The position numbers and the translations under genes are program-made. The notes under the pieces were generated by a model, which saw nothing but the letters and a program-made list of their open reading frames with translations, did no database searches and was not told the DNA's origin. 64,000 bases of DNA from NCEH01 sp043195125 (GTDB lineage Bacteria; Pseudomonadota; Alphaproteobacteria; Rhizobiales; Xanthobacteraceae). Shown piece by piece: positions 24,911 to 33,945 of this stretch (the stretch's first letter is position 1; every line of letters begins with the position of its first letter). The stretch lies in NCBI RefSeq assembly GCF_043195125.1, contig NZ_JBAFWR010000002.1. The stretch is one strand, 5' to 3'.

Positions 24911-25010
24911 TAGGGTTCAACACATGGCGGCCTGAAACCCTGCGCTGCATCGCTGTTCGCCGCCGCTTCACGGTTTCGTGAGGGTAGCCTCCCGCACCGC
25001 AGGGTTCGCG
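24911..25010. promoter_or_regulatory. Three related GAA(A)CCCT motifs between the divergent operons
   Basis: The sigma/RND divergent region holds TGAAACCCTGCG on + (24933-24944) and, on -, CGCGAACCCTGCGG (25010 to 24997) and TTGAACCCTA (24920 to 24911). The shared core suggests promoter -35 elements for the ECF factor or binding sites for one regulator, facing both operons. No matching -10 was assigned. Confidence 0.4.
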
Positions 25011-25057
25011 CGGACACCGTGTTCAAAGGCGGTAACGGTCGAAAGGGAATAGGGCTG

Positions 25058-26236
25058 ATGCCTCGTCTCGTGTGGGTCGTAACGCCGGCCATTCTGATCG
25101 CCGGCGCACTTGCTTGGCACTATGGGTTTGCCGCGCCCTCCTCGCCCCAGGCCAATGCCAAGAAGGCCCCACCCCCCATTCCCGTGCTCGCCACATCCGT
25201 GCGCGAGGAGAGCTTCCCGGTCTATGCCACCGGCCTCGGCACCGTTCAGGCCTTCAATTCAGTCACGGTGAAGGTCCGGGTCGACGGCGAGCTGGACAAG
25301 GTCACCTTCAGCGAAGGGCAGGATGTGAAGGCCGGCGACGTGCTGGCGCAGATCGACCCGCGCCCGTTCCAGGCCACCCTTGCCCAGGCACAGGCCGCTA
25401 AGGCCAAGGACCAGGCGCAGCTGGCCAATGCCAAGCTCGACCAGGACCGCTTCAAGCAGCTGGTGGCGAAGAACGCGATCTCCCAGCAGCAGCTCGACAC
25501 CCAGAATGCCCTGGTCGCCCAATATGAAGCGGCGATCCAGGGCGATGATGCCGCCATCGACAGCGCGAACGTGCAGCTCGGCTACACCACGGTGCGCGCG
25601 CCGATTTCAGGCCGCACCGGCGTGCGGCTGCTGGACGAGGGCAATATCGTCCACGCGTCCGACACCACCGGGCTGGTGGTGATCACCCAGCTGAAGCCGA
25701 TCTCGGTGATCATCTCGCTGCCGCAGGACCGGTTCGACGACGTGGTGGCCGCTATGGGCCGTGGCCCGGTCTCGGTGCTCGCCTTCCGCCGCGACGGCGT
25801 GACCCAGCTTGGGTCCGGCACCGTGACGCTGATCGACAATCAGATCGACCAGAGCACCGGCACCATCCGCATCAAAGCCACCTTCCCGAACGAGGATCTC
25901 AAGCTCTGGCCGGGCGCGTTCGTGAACGCGCAGGTGCTGGTGGACACCCGCAAGGACGCCATCCTGGTGCCGGCGCAGGTGGTGCAGCGCGGGCCGGACG
26001 GGTTCTATGTCTATGTGGTGCGCGACGACGACACGGTGGAAAAGCGCGCCGTCACCGTCGGGCCCAGCCGCGCCGGGCAGATGGTGGTGGAAACCGGGCT
26101 CACCGCCCGCGAACGCGTGGTGGTGGACGGTCAATACAAGCTGACCCCCGGCGCCCACGTCACCGTGACCGTGGCGCCCAACGCGAAGCCGCAGGCCGCC
26201 CCCCTCTCCACCGCCAGCGCCGAGAAGCGCGCATGA
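25058..26236 (+). CDS. RND periplasmic adaptor (MdtA-like)
   Basis: A 392-aa membrane fusion protein. The N-terminal anchor is LVWVVTPAILIAGALAWHYGF. The lipoyl half (VRVDGELDKVTFSEGQDVKAGDVLAQIDPRPF) is split by an alpha-hairpin (AKDQAQLANAKLDQDRFKQLVAKNAISQQQLDTQ), then the barrel with APISGRTGVRLLDEGNIV. The ATG at 25058 follows AAAGGGA; an upstream GTG at 25019 has no ribosome site. It is coupled by ATGA to the RND gene. Its hairpin is strikingly like that of the - strand adaptor, suggesting duplication of an ancestral pump unit. Confidence 0.92.
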   Translation: MPRLVWVVTPAILIAGALAWHYGFAAPSSPQANAKKAPPPIPVLATSVREESFPVYATGLGTVQAFNSVTVKVRVDGELDKVTFSEGQDVKAGDVLAQIDPRPFQATLAQAQAAKAKDQAQLANAKLDQDRFKQLVAKNAISQQQLDTQNALVAQYEAAIQGDDAAIDSANVQLGYTTVRAPISGRTGVRLLDEGNIVHASDTTGLVVITQLKPISVIISLPQDRFDDVVAAMGRGPVSVLAFRRDGVTQLGSGTVTLIDNQIDQSTGTIRIKATFPNEDLKLWPGAFVNAQVLVDTRKDAILVPAQVVQRGPDGFYVYVVRDDDTVEKRAVTVGPSRAGQMVVETGLTARERVVVDGQYKLTPGAHVTVTVAPNAKPQAAPLSTASAEKRA

Positions 26237-29200
26237 GCATTTCAGCCCCCTTCATCCGGCGCCCCATCGCGACCTCGCTGCTGATGCTGGCGCTGGTGCT
26301 GATCGGTGGCGTCGCCTATCCCCTGCTGCCGGTGGCGCCGCTGCCGCAGGTGGACTTTCCCACCATCCAGGTCTCCGCCAGCCTGCCCGGCGCCAGCCCG
26401 GAAACCATGGCCTCCTCGGTCTCAACGCCGCTGGAGCGCCAGTTCGCGCAGATCGCCGGCGTCACCCAGATGACCTCGACCAGCGCGCTCGGCGTCGCCT
26501 CCATCACCATCCAGTTTGACCTCAACCGCGCCATCGACGCCGCCGCGCAGGATGTGCAGGCCGCCATCACCGCCGCCAGCGGCCAATTGCCCAAGAATCT
26601 CCCGACCCCGCCCACCTATCGCAAGGTAAACCCGGCGGATGCGCCGATCCTGATCCTCGCCGTGCAGTCGGATCTTTACCCGCTCACCAAGCTGGACGAT
26701 TACGCCGACACCATCCTCGCCCAGCAGATCAGCCAGATTCCCGGCATCGCCCAGGTGGCCATCACCGGCGAGCAGAAGCCGGCCGTGCGCGTGCAGGTGG
26801 ACCCGGCGAAAATCGCCTCCCTGGGCATGAGCCTGGAGGACGTGCGCGCCATCCTCGCCGCCGCCACCGTGGATTCCCCCAAGGGCTCGTTCGACGGCAC
26901 GGCCCAGAGCTTCACCATCTATGCCGACGACCAGTTGCTCGTGTCCTCGCCGTGGAACGACGTGGTGCTCGCCTATAAGAACGGCGCGCCGGTGCGCATC
27001 CGCGACATCGGCCGCGCGGTGGACGGGCCGGAGAACGTGCGCCTCGCCTCCTGGCAGAACGGCAAGCGCGGCATCCAGCTGATCGTGTTCAAGCAGCCCG
27101 GCGCCAATGTGATCGAGACCGTCGATCGCGTGCACGCCATGATCCCGCGCCTGGAAGCCGCCTTGCCCCCGGGCATCAACGTGCTGGTGATCTCCGACCG
27201 CACCCAGACCATCCGCGCCTCGGTGGACGACGTGCAGTTCACCATGATGCTCACCATCGGCCTCGTGGTGGCGGTGATCTTCGCCTTCCTGCGCAACGTG
27301 TGGGCCACCATCATCCCGAGCGTGACCGTGCCCATGGCGCTGATCGGCACCTTCGCGGTGATGTACGCGCTCGGCTATTCCATCGACAATCTCTCGCTGA
27401 TGGGCCTCACCATCGCGGTCGGCTTCGTCGTGGACGATGCCATCGTGATGTTGGAGAACATCTATCGCCATATCGAGGAGGGCGTGCCGCCGTTCGAGGC
27501 GGCGCTGAAGGGCTCGGCGGAGATCGGCTTCACCATCATCTCGATCTCGCTGTCGCTGGTGGCGGTGTTCATCCCGGTGCTGCTGATGGGCGGCATCGTC
27601 GGCCGGCTGCTGCGGGAATTCGCGGTCACGGTGACCATCACCATCCTCGTGTCGGTGGTGGTCTCGCTCACGCTCACGCCCATGATGTGCTCGCTGTTCC
27701 TGAAGAACGATCACGGCGTGAAGCACGGCCGCGTCTACATGGCGTTCGAAGCCTTCTTCGACGGCCTGCTCGCCGCCTATGACCATGGCCTGAAATGGGT
27801 GCTGCGCCACCAGTTCCTGACCCTGATGACCTTGTTCTGCACCATGGCCGCCACCGGCTATCTCTATGTGGTGATCCCCAAGGGCTTCTTCCCGCAGCAG
27901 GATACGGGCTTCATCCAGGGCTTCTCGGAAGCGGCGCAGGACATCTCCTTCTCCGCCATGTCGCAGAAGCAGATGGCGCTTCTGGCCGTGGTCGCGCGCG
28001 ATCCCGCCGTTGAAAGCGTCGCCGGCTCGGTCGGCGCGACGGGCGGCTCGCAGACCGTGAACACCGGCCGCGTCTGGATCACCCTGAAGCCGCGCGACAA
28101 GCGCGACGCCAGCGCCGACCAGGTGATCGCGCGGCTGCGGCCGCAACTGGCCAAGGTCGAGGGCGTCGCCCTGTTCCTCCAAGCTTCCCAGGACATCAAT
28201 GTGGGCGGGCGTCCCTCGCGCACCCAGTACCAATACACGTTGCAGGACGCGAACCTCGCCGAGCTGAACGAATGGGCGCCGAAAATGCTGGCGATGCTGC
28301 GCGGCCTGCCCGAGCTGCAGGATGTCGCCACCGACCAGCAGACCAATGCGCCCACCGTGTCGCTGAAGATCGACCGCGACACCGCCGCCCGCTTTGGCAT
28401 TCAGCCGCAGGTGATCGACGACACGCTCTACGATGCCTTCGGCCAGCGCCAGGTGGCGCAATATTTCACGCAGCTCTCGCAATACCACGTCATCCTGGAG
28501 ATCGACCCCAAGCTGCAGCTCGACACCGGCTCGCTGGACAAGCTCTATGTGAAGTCGCCGCGCACCGGCGAGGAGATCCCGCTCTCCGCCTTCGTGAAGG
28601 TGGACACGTCCAAGAGCGCGTCGCTCTCCATCTCCCACCAGGGCCAGTTCCCGGCCGTCACGCTGAGCTTCAATCTCAGCCCCGGCACCGCGCTCGGCCA
28701 GGCGGTGGACGCGATCAAGCAGGCGGAGTTGAAGATCAACAAGCCGCTGACGCTGATCGGCACGTTCCAGGGCACGGCGCAGGCGTTCCAGGATTCCCTG
28801 CGCACCCAGCCCTATCTCATCCTCGCCGCCGTAATCGCCGTCTACATCATCCTCGGCGTGCTCTATGAGAGCTATATCCACCCGCTGACGATCCTCTCCA
28901 CCTTGCCCTCCGCCGGGTTGGGTGCCTTGCTGATCCTCTATTTCTCGGGGTTCGACCTGAGCGTCATCGCGCTCATCGGCATCCTGCTGCTGATCGGCAT
29001 CGTGAAGAAGAACGCCATCATGATGATCGACTTCGCCCTCGCCAAGGAGCGCGAGGAGGGCATGGCGCCGGAGGAGTCCATCTACCAGGCCTGCCTCACG
29101 CGCTTCCGCCCCATCATGATGACGACCATGGCGGCCCTGCTGGGCGGCCTGCCGCTGATGCTGGGCACCGGCACCGGCTCGGAACTGCGGCGGCCGCTCG

Positions 29201-29400
29201 GGTTCGCCATCGTGGGCGGGCTGCTGGTGAGCCAGGTCCTCACCCTCTACACGACGCCGGTGGTCTATCTCTACATGAACCGCCTTCAGCTCTGGCTGGG
29301 GAAAGGCCGGCGGGCCCGCGCCGCCGCCAAGCGCGCGGACGCGCACGCGCCCCCCGCCTCCCCTCTCCCACCCTCCGGTGCCGACGCCCCGGCAACCTAG
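26233..29400 (+). CDS. RND efflux transporter (MdtB/MdtC-like)
   Basis: A 1055-aa HAE-1 RND transporter. It opens MSISAPFIRRPIATSLLMLA, has FVVDDAIVMLENIYRHIEEG in TM4 and GIVKKNAIMMIDFALAKERE near TM10, the conserved proton-pathway residues. Length is normal for a single homotrimeric pump, with a short basic/Pro-rich tail. With the adaptor before it this is a second complete inner-membrane efflux module, head to head with the sigma-led operon and lacking its own channel gene. Confidence 0.93.
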   Translation: MSISAPFIRRPIATSLLMLALVLIGGVAYPLLPVAPLPQVDFPTIQVSASLPGASPETMASSVSTPLERQFAQIAGVTQMTSTSALGVASITIQFDLNRAIDAAAQDVQAAITAASGQLPKNLPTPPTYRKVNPADAPILILAVQSDLYPLTKLDDYADTILAQQISQIPGIAQVAITGEQKPAVRVQVDPAKIASLGMSLEDVRAILAAATVDSPKGSFDGTAQSFTIYADDQLLVSSPWNDVVLAYKNGAPVRIRDIGRAVDGPENVRLASWQNGKRGIQLIVFKQPGANVIETVDRVHAMIPRLEAALPPGINVLVISDRTQTIRASVDDVQFTMMLTIGLVVAVIFAFLRNVWATIIPSVTVPMALIGTFAVMYALGYSIDNLSLMGLTIAVGFVVDDAIVMLENIYRHIEEGVPPFEAALKGSAEIGFTIISISLSLVAVFIPVLLMGGIVGRLLREFAVTVTITILVSVVVSLTLTPMMCSLFLKNDHGVKHGRVYMAFEAFFDGLLAAYDHGLKWVLRHQFLTLMTLFCTMAATGYLYVVIPKGFFPQQDTGFIQGFSEAAQDISFSAMSQKQMALLAVVARDPAVESVAGSVGATGGSQTVNTGRVWITLKPRDKRDASADQVIARLRPQLAKVEGVALFLQASQDINVGGRPSRTQYQYTLQDANLAELNEWAPKMLAMLRGLPELQDVATDQQTNAPTVSLKIDRDTAARFGIQPQVIDDTLYDAFGQRQVAQYFTQLSQYHVILEIDPKLQLDTGSLDKLYVKSPRTGEEIPLSAFVKVDTSKSASLSISHQGQFPAVTLSFNLSPGTALGQAVDAIKQAELKINKPLTLIGTFQGTAQAFQDSLRTQPYLILAAVIAVYIILGVLYESYIHPLTILSTLPSAGLGALLILYFSGFDLSVIALIGILLLIGIVKKNAIMMIDFALAKEREEGMAPEESIYQACLTRFRPIMMTTMAALLGGLPLMLGTGTGSELRRPLGFAIVGGLLVSQVLTLYTTPVVYLYMNRLQLWLGKGRRARAAAKRADAHAPPASPLPPSGADAPAT

Positions 29401-29829
29401 CGGATCGACTTGTTTGATCCGCGAGATCAAAGGCTTGCGGTTCGGCAGCTCGCGTCGGGTGGATGCCATCTGTCGCCGTCGAACCGCGAGAGCGGCGGGG
29501 CTTCTTTCGGGGGAAGAAGCCCCGCCGTCTGCTCCCGGCGACGCAACGTCACGCGCCTGTGATGTGCATGGATAACGCGCGCAAAGACGGCAAAGGCGCG
29601 CCGGCGGCTGCCCTCGAAAGCGGCATGAAACCGCCATTTCAACCTGCCCCGCTGCGACAGCATGACCGTGGGTGCCGTGCATATTTAATTTTGCATTCAG
29701 AAACGCCGATATTTTGCGCATTTACTGCCTAGAAAACATTCTTCCTCCCAGGGAGGGGCATTGCTAGCGTCGCGCAGGAAGCACCTCCCGGCCGCCCGCC
29801 GGGGGAGGGCTTTTCCTTTGAGATTAAAG
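29401..29829. other. Intergenic region: two hairpins and an AT-rich patch
   Basis: A 429-base gap. A GCGGATC...GATCCGC hairpin (29400-29422) directly follows the RND stop, then a 14-bp perfect hairpin at 29493-29527. Bases 29685-29745 are unusually A/T-rich for this genome and probably hold the peptide-transporter promoter, but no well-spaced -35/-10 pair stands out. Short frames here show no coding character. Confidence 0.45.
29493..29527 (+). terminator. 14-bp perfect hairpin downstream of RND operon
   Basis: CGGCGGGGCTTCTT (29493-29506) pairs perfectly with AAGAAGCCCCGCCG (29514-29527) around a 7-base loop. There is no T-run after it, so it may be a 3' end processing or protective structure rather than a classical terminator. 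Confidence 0.5.
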
Positions 29830-30912
29830 ATGCCTGATCCTGTGCCGGCGCCAGTCGGAGAGTCCCTGCTTCAGCCGCTTCCCGATCTCGGGGGCCCGGC
29901 GCAGGCGCTGCTGAGCGTGTCCGGCCTCACCAAGACCTTTCCCGGGCGCGGAAGCCTGTTCGGCGGGCGTGCCGGCGCGGTGCAGGCGGTGAATGCGGTC
30001 TCGTTCGACGTGCGCAAAGGCGAGACGCTCGGCATCGTCGGCGAATCCGGCTGCGGAAAGTCCACCGCCTCCAAGCTCATCATGGGCCTGCTGGAGCCCA
30101 CCGCCGGGGAGATCGTGTTCGACGGCGAGGCGCTGGGGCGGGATGCGGCCGGCCTGCGGCGCTATCGCCGCCAGGTGCAGATGGTGTTCCAGGACAGCTT
30201 CTCGTCACTGAACCCCCGGCTGACCATTGAGGAATCCATTGCCTTTCCGCCCATGGTCCATGGCATGGCGCGCAAGGCGGCGATCGGCATCGCCCGCGAC
30301 ATGCTCGCCGCCGTCGGCCTCCAGCCAGCCCAATATGCCACCCGCTTTCCCCATGAGCTGTCCGGCGGCCAGCGGCAAAGGGTGAACATCGCGCGGGCCT
30401 TGGCGCTGCGTCCCCGCCTCGTGGTCCTGGACGAGCCGGTCTCCGCCCTCGACAAATCGGTGGAAGCGCAGGTGCTGAACCTGCTGATGGACCTGAAAGC
30501 CGAATTCGGGCTGACGTACATCTTCATCAGCCATGACCTGAACGTTGTTCAGTATATTTCCGACCGCGTCCTGGTGATGTATCTCGGCCGCGTGGTCGAA
30601 CTCGGTGCCGCCGAGGCGATCTTCGCCGGTGCGGCCCATCCCTACACCTCCGCTTTGCTGGCGAGCCGCCCCTCGGTCGCCGGGCGCAGCCGCGAGGCGC
30701 CGCCGCTGGTGGGGGATCCGCCGAGCCCGGTGAACCCGCCTTCGGGATGCGCCTTCCACCCCCGCTGCGCGTTTTCCGAAGGGGTATGCGCCGTCACCCG
30801 GCCGGGGCTCCTGCCGCTGCCCAGCGGCGATGCCATCGCCAGCGAACATCTCGCCGCCTGCCTCATCAACCAGCCGGGCAGCGGCCACAGCCGCGCGCCG
30901 GAGGCCGCCTGA
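29830..30912 (+). CDS. Peptide ABC transporter ATP-binding protein (DppF-type)
   Basis: A 360-aa ATPase of a dipeptide/oligopeptide importer. Walker A GESGCGKST is at 71-79, the Q-loop is in VFQDSFSSLNPR, the signature is LSGGQRQRVNIARAL and Walker B is LVVLDEPVSALD. The C-terminal oligopeptide-type extension has the GCAFHPRC cysteine motif. The start at 29830 (MPDPVPAP) is preferred; a 383-aa reading from TTG 29761 adds a basic unconserved segment. First of five genes; unusually the DppF-type ATPase precedes the DppD-type one. Confidence 0.9.
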   Translation: MPDPVPAPVGESLLQPLPDLGGPAQALLSVSGLTKTFPGRGSLFGGRAGAVQAVNAVSFDVRKGETLGIVGESGCGKSTASKLIMGLLEPTAGEIVFDGEALGRDAAGLRRYRRQVQMVFQDSFSSLNPRLTIEESIAFPPMVHGMARKAAIGIARDMLAAVGLQPAQYATRFPHELSGGQRQRVNIARALALRPRLVVLDEPVSALDKSVEAQVLNLLMDLKAEFGLTYIFISHDLNVVQYISDRVLVMYLGRVVELGAAEAIFAGAAHPYTSALLASRPSVAGRSREAPPLVGDPPSPVNPPSGCAFHPRCAFSEGVCAVTRPGLLPLPSGDAIASEHLAACLINQPGSGHSRAPEAA

Positions 30913-30913
30913 C

Positions 30914-31960
30914 ATGAGCGCCCTCCAAGCCCAGCCTCAGTCCCAGCCCTTGGTGAAGGTGCGCGACCTGAACGTCGCGTTCGTCTCGAAGGAGGCGACC
31001 CTCCATGCGGTGAACGGGGTGGATTTCGACCTCGCCCCGAAGGAGACGCTCTGCATCCTCGGCGAGAGCGGCTCCGGCAAGTCGGTGACGCTGCGCTCTC
31101 TGATGCGCCTCCACCCGCCCAAGCGCACCCGCATCACCGGCACCATCCAGGTGGACGGCACCGACATCGTCGCCGCGTCCGAGCGCGAGCTGTCTTCCAT
31201 CCGCGGCCGGCTCGTCTCCATGATCTTCCAGGAGCCCATGACGGCGCTGGACCCGGTGTTCACCATCGGCAAGCAGATCACCGAGACCATCCGCCGGCAT
31301 GAGGGGGTGAGCCAGCAGGAAGCGCTGCGCCGCGCCCTCGATCTGCTGGAGCTGGTGCAGATCCCCTCCGCCCGCCAGCGGCTCGATGCCTATCCGCACG
31401 AACTCTCCGGCGGCCTGCGCCAGCGCGCCATGATCGCGGTCGCGCTCTCCGTGCGGCCAAAGCTGCTGCTGGCCGACGAACCCACCACCGCCCTCGATGC
31501 CACCGTCCAGATCCAGGTGCTGCTGCTCTTGAAGCGCATCCAGGCGGAGCTAGGGATGGGCGTGATCTTCGTCACCCACGATCTCGGGGTGGCGGGCGAA
31601 ATCGCCGACCGCATCGCCGTCATGTATGCCGGCCGCTTTATCGAGGAGGCGCCGACCGAGCCGCTGCTCGAGGCTCCCGAGCATCCCTATGTGGAGGGCC
31701 TGCTCGGCGCCACCGTCACTCCGGCCTCGCGCGGCCGGCGCCTCACGGCCATTCCCGGATCGCCGCCCAACCTGCGCACCTTGCCTGAGGGCTGCGCCTT
31801 CGCGCCCCGGTGCACCTATGTGGTGCCCGCCTGCCGCGCGGCGGTGCCGGATCTCCGCGCCACCGCGCCGGAGCGGACCGTGCGCTGCATCCGCCCCGCC
31901 GGCCTGCGCCCGCCGATGCCGCCCGCCATGGCCTTTGCGGCCGAGGAGCGCGCCCCATGA
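30914..31960 (+). CDS. Peptide ABC transporter ATP-binding protein (DppD-type)
   Basis: A 348-aa second ATPase of the same importer. Walker A GESGSGKS is at 50-57, the Q-loop segment is MIFQEPMTALDP, the signature is LSGGLRQRAMIAVAL, Walker B is LLLADEPTTALD, and the C-terminal GCAFAPRC cysteine motif is typical of the oligopeptide/nickel branch. The ATG is 1 base after the previous stop, and its own stop overlaps the next ATG as ATGA. The N-terminal Gln-rich leader (QAQPQSQP) is unremarkable. Confidence 0.9.
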   Translation: MSALQAQPQSQPLVKVRDLNVAFVSKEATLHAVNGVDFDLAPKETLCILGESGSGKSVTLRSLMRLHPPKRTRITGTIQVDGTDIVAASERELSSIRGRLVSMIFQEPMTALDPVFTIGKQITETIRRHEGVSQQEALRRALDLLELVQIPSARQRLDAYPHELSGGLRQRAMIAVALSVRPKLLLADEPTTALDATVQIQVLLLLKRIQAELGMGVIFVTHDLGVAGEIADRIAVMYAGRFIEEAPTEPLLEAPEHPYVEGLLGATVTPASRGRRLTAIPGSPPNLRTLPEGCAFAPRCTYVVPACRAAVPDLRATAPERTVRCIRPAGLRPPMPPAMAFAAEERAP

Positions 31961-32901
31961 TCTTCTACATCGTCCGCCGCGTGCTCTATTCCATTCCCAT
32001 CGCCCTGTCGGTGGGGCTGGTGTGTTTCATGCTGGTCTATATCTCGCCCGGCGATCCCATCAGCGCCATCGCCCCGCCCGATGCCCCAGCGGAGATGATC
32101 ACCCAGCTGCGCCGGGACTATGGGCTCGACAAGCCCTTGCCCGAACAATTCCTGATCTGGCTCGGCCGCGTGGTGCAGGGCGATCTCGGCCGCTCGCTGG
32201 CCACCGGCCGGCCGGTGTGGGGCGAGGTCTCGGTCGCGCTTAAGAACACGGTTTCGCTGGCGGTGGCCGCCTGCACGCTGGCGTTCGCCGTCGGCATGCT
32301 GCTCGGGGGGCTCGCGGCGGCGTTCCGCGACACCTGGGTGGACCGCATCGCCATGACCTTCGCGGTGGCTGGCGTCTCGGTGCCGCATTATTGGCTGGGC
32401 ATGCTGCTGGTGGCGGTGTTCGCGGTCACCTATCCCCTCGCCCCCTCCATGGGCGCCGGGCCGGGCGGCACCTTCGTGTGGGATTGGGCGCACCTGCCCT
32501 TCCTCATCCTGCCCATGGTGACGCTGAGCGCCATTCCGCTCGGCCTCGTCGCCCGCACGGTGCGCGGCACGGTGATCGAGATCCTGCACCAGGAGTTCAT
32601 CACCACCCTGCGCGGCAAGGGCCTGCGCAGCGGCGGCATCCTGCTGCACGTGGCCAAGAACGCGGCGCCGAGCGTGCTCGCGGTCATGGGCCTGCAGCTC
32701 GGCTATCTCATGGGCGGTTCGATCCTGGTGGAGACCGTGTTCTCCTGGCCGGGCACCGGCTTTCTTCTGAACAGCGCCATCTTCCAGCGCGACATCCCGC
32801 TTCTGCAAGGCACCATCCTGGTGCTGGCGCTGCTGTTCGTCGCGCTCAATCTCGTGGTCGATCTCGGCCAGGCGCTCCTCGACCCCCGGATCAAACGGTG
32901 A
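31957..32901 (+). CDS. Peptide ABC transporter permease (DppB-type)
   Basis: A 314-aa inner-membrane permease with the first helix at IFYIVRRVLYSIPIALSVGLVCFMLVY and the family signature DPISAIAPPDAP then LRRDYGLDKPLPEQFLIWLGRVVQGDLGRS. The coupling-helix region near FITTLRGKGL contacts the ATPase. The start at 31957 overlaps the DppD stop; longer upstream reading is in the ATPase gene. Forms a heterodimeric channel with the next gene. Confidence 0.92.
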   Translation: MIFYIVRRVLYSIPIALSVGLVCFMLVYISPGDPISAIAPPDAPAEMITQLRRDYGLDKPLPEQFLIWLGRVVQGDLGRSLATGRPVWGEVSVALKNTVSLAVAACTLAFAVGMLLGGLAAAFRDTWVDRIAMTFAVAGVSVPHYWLGMLLVAVFAVTYPLAPSMGAGPGGTFVWDWAHLPFLILPMVTLSAIPLGLVARTVRGTVIEILHQEFITTLRGKGLRSGGILLHVAKNAAPSVLAVMGLQLGYLMGGSILVETVFSWPGTGFLLNSAIFQRDIPLLQGTILVLALLFVALNLVVDLGQALLDPRIKR

Positions 32902-33806
32902 TGACCCTGATTGCCGCCAAGGACACCCCCGCGACGGACACCCGCGCACCCGAGAAAGCCGAGCGCCCGCAGGGCTATTGGCAGGGGGTGGGCAAGCGCG
33001 TGCTGCGCGACAAGGCGACCATGTTCTGCCTCCTTGTGCTGCTGCTCATGTTCCTCGCCATCGTGTTCGCGCCGCTGATCGCGCCCTACGATCCCTATGT
33101 GGGCAGCATGGCGCGGCGGCTGAAGCCCATCGGCACGCCGGGATATTTGCTCGGCACCGACGAGCTCGGCCGCGACATGCTCACCCGCCTGCTCTATGGC
33201 GGGCGCCTCTCCTGGTTCATCGGCATCATGCCGGTAGCGATCGCCTTCGTCATCGGCTCCTCGCTCGGCGTCATCGCGGGGTTCGCGGGCGGCTGGCTGA
33301 ACATGCTGATCATGCGCGCCACCGACGTATTCTACGCCTTCCCCTCGGTGCTGCTGGCGGTGGCGGTGAGCGGGGCGCTCGGCCCCGGCATCTTCAACGC
33401 CATCCTGGCATTGACGCTGGTGTTCATTCCCCCGCTGATCCGCATTTCGGAAAGCACCACGGCCGGCGTGCGGGCGCTCGATTATGTGGAGGCGGCGCGC
33501 GCCACCGGGGCGTCGCCCTTCACCATCATCCGCGTGCATGTGCTGCCGAACGTGATGGGGCCGATCTTTGTCTATGCCACGGGGCTCATCAGCGTCGCCA
33601 TGATCCTCGGCGCGGGCCTCTCCTTCCTCGGGCTCGGAACCCGCCCGCCGGAAGCGGAATGGGGGCTGATGCTCAATACGCTGCGCACCTCGCTCTACAA
33701 CAAGCCGCTGCTCGCCATGCTGCCGGGCATCTGCATCTTCGTGACCTCCATCTGCTTCAACATGGTCAGCGACGGGCTGCGCGGCGCCATGGAGGTGAAG
33801 AACTAG
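32901..33806 (+). CDS. Peptide ABC transporter permease (DppC-type)
   Basis: A 301-aa permease with the OppC-type N-terminal helix (MFCLLVLLLMFLAIVFAPLIAP, then YDPY) and the characteristic LLGTDELGRDMLTRLLYGGRLS motif. The EAA coupling motif is YVEAARATGASPF with HVLPNV. The ATG at 32901 overlaps the last base of the DppB stop; an in-frame GTG directly precedes it. 139 bases separate it from the binding-protein gene. Confidence 0.92.
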   Translation: MTLIAAKDTPATDTRAPEKAERPQGYWQGVGKRVLRDKATMFCLLVLLLMFLAIVFAPLIAPYDPYVGSMARRLKPIGTPGYLLGTDELGRDMLTRLLYGGRLSWFIGIMPVAIAFVIGSSLGVIAGFAGGWLNMLIMRATDVFYAFPSVLLAVAVSGALGPGIFNAILALTLVFIPPLIRISESTTAGVRALDYVEAARATGASPFTIIRVHVLPNVMGPIFVYATGLISVAMILGAGLSFLGLGTRPPEAEWGLMLNTLRTSLYNKPLLAMLPGICIFVTSICFNMVSDGLRGAMEVKN

Positions 33807-33945
33807 CCCGGCACGCACCCGCCTGTCGCGGCGCGGCGGCGGGACGTTCCGAGAAGCAAGAGCCGGCGCAGACCGGCGGACGAGGGCAGGACGCACCGGA
33901 CGACCGAAGATTTTCAAGAACACACGAACCTTCCAGGAGTCCTTG

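Noticed and set aside
26422..29721. 1099-codon open frame antisense to the RND gene
   Set aside because: Same shadow effect; composition dominated by Arg, His, Gln and Gly with no recognisable fold.
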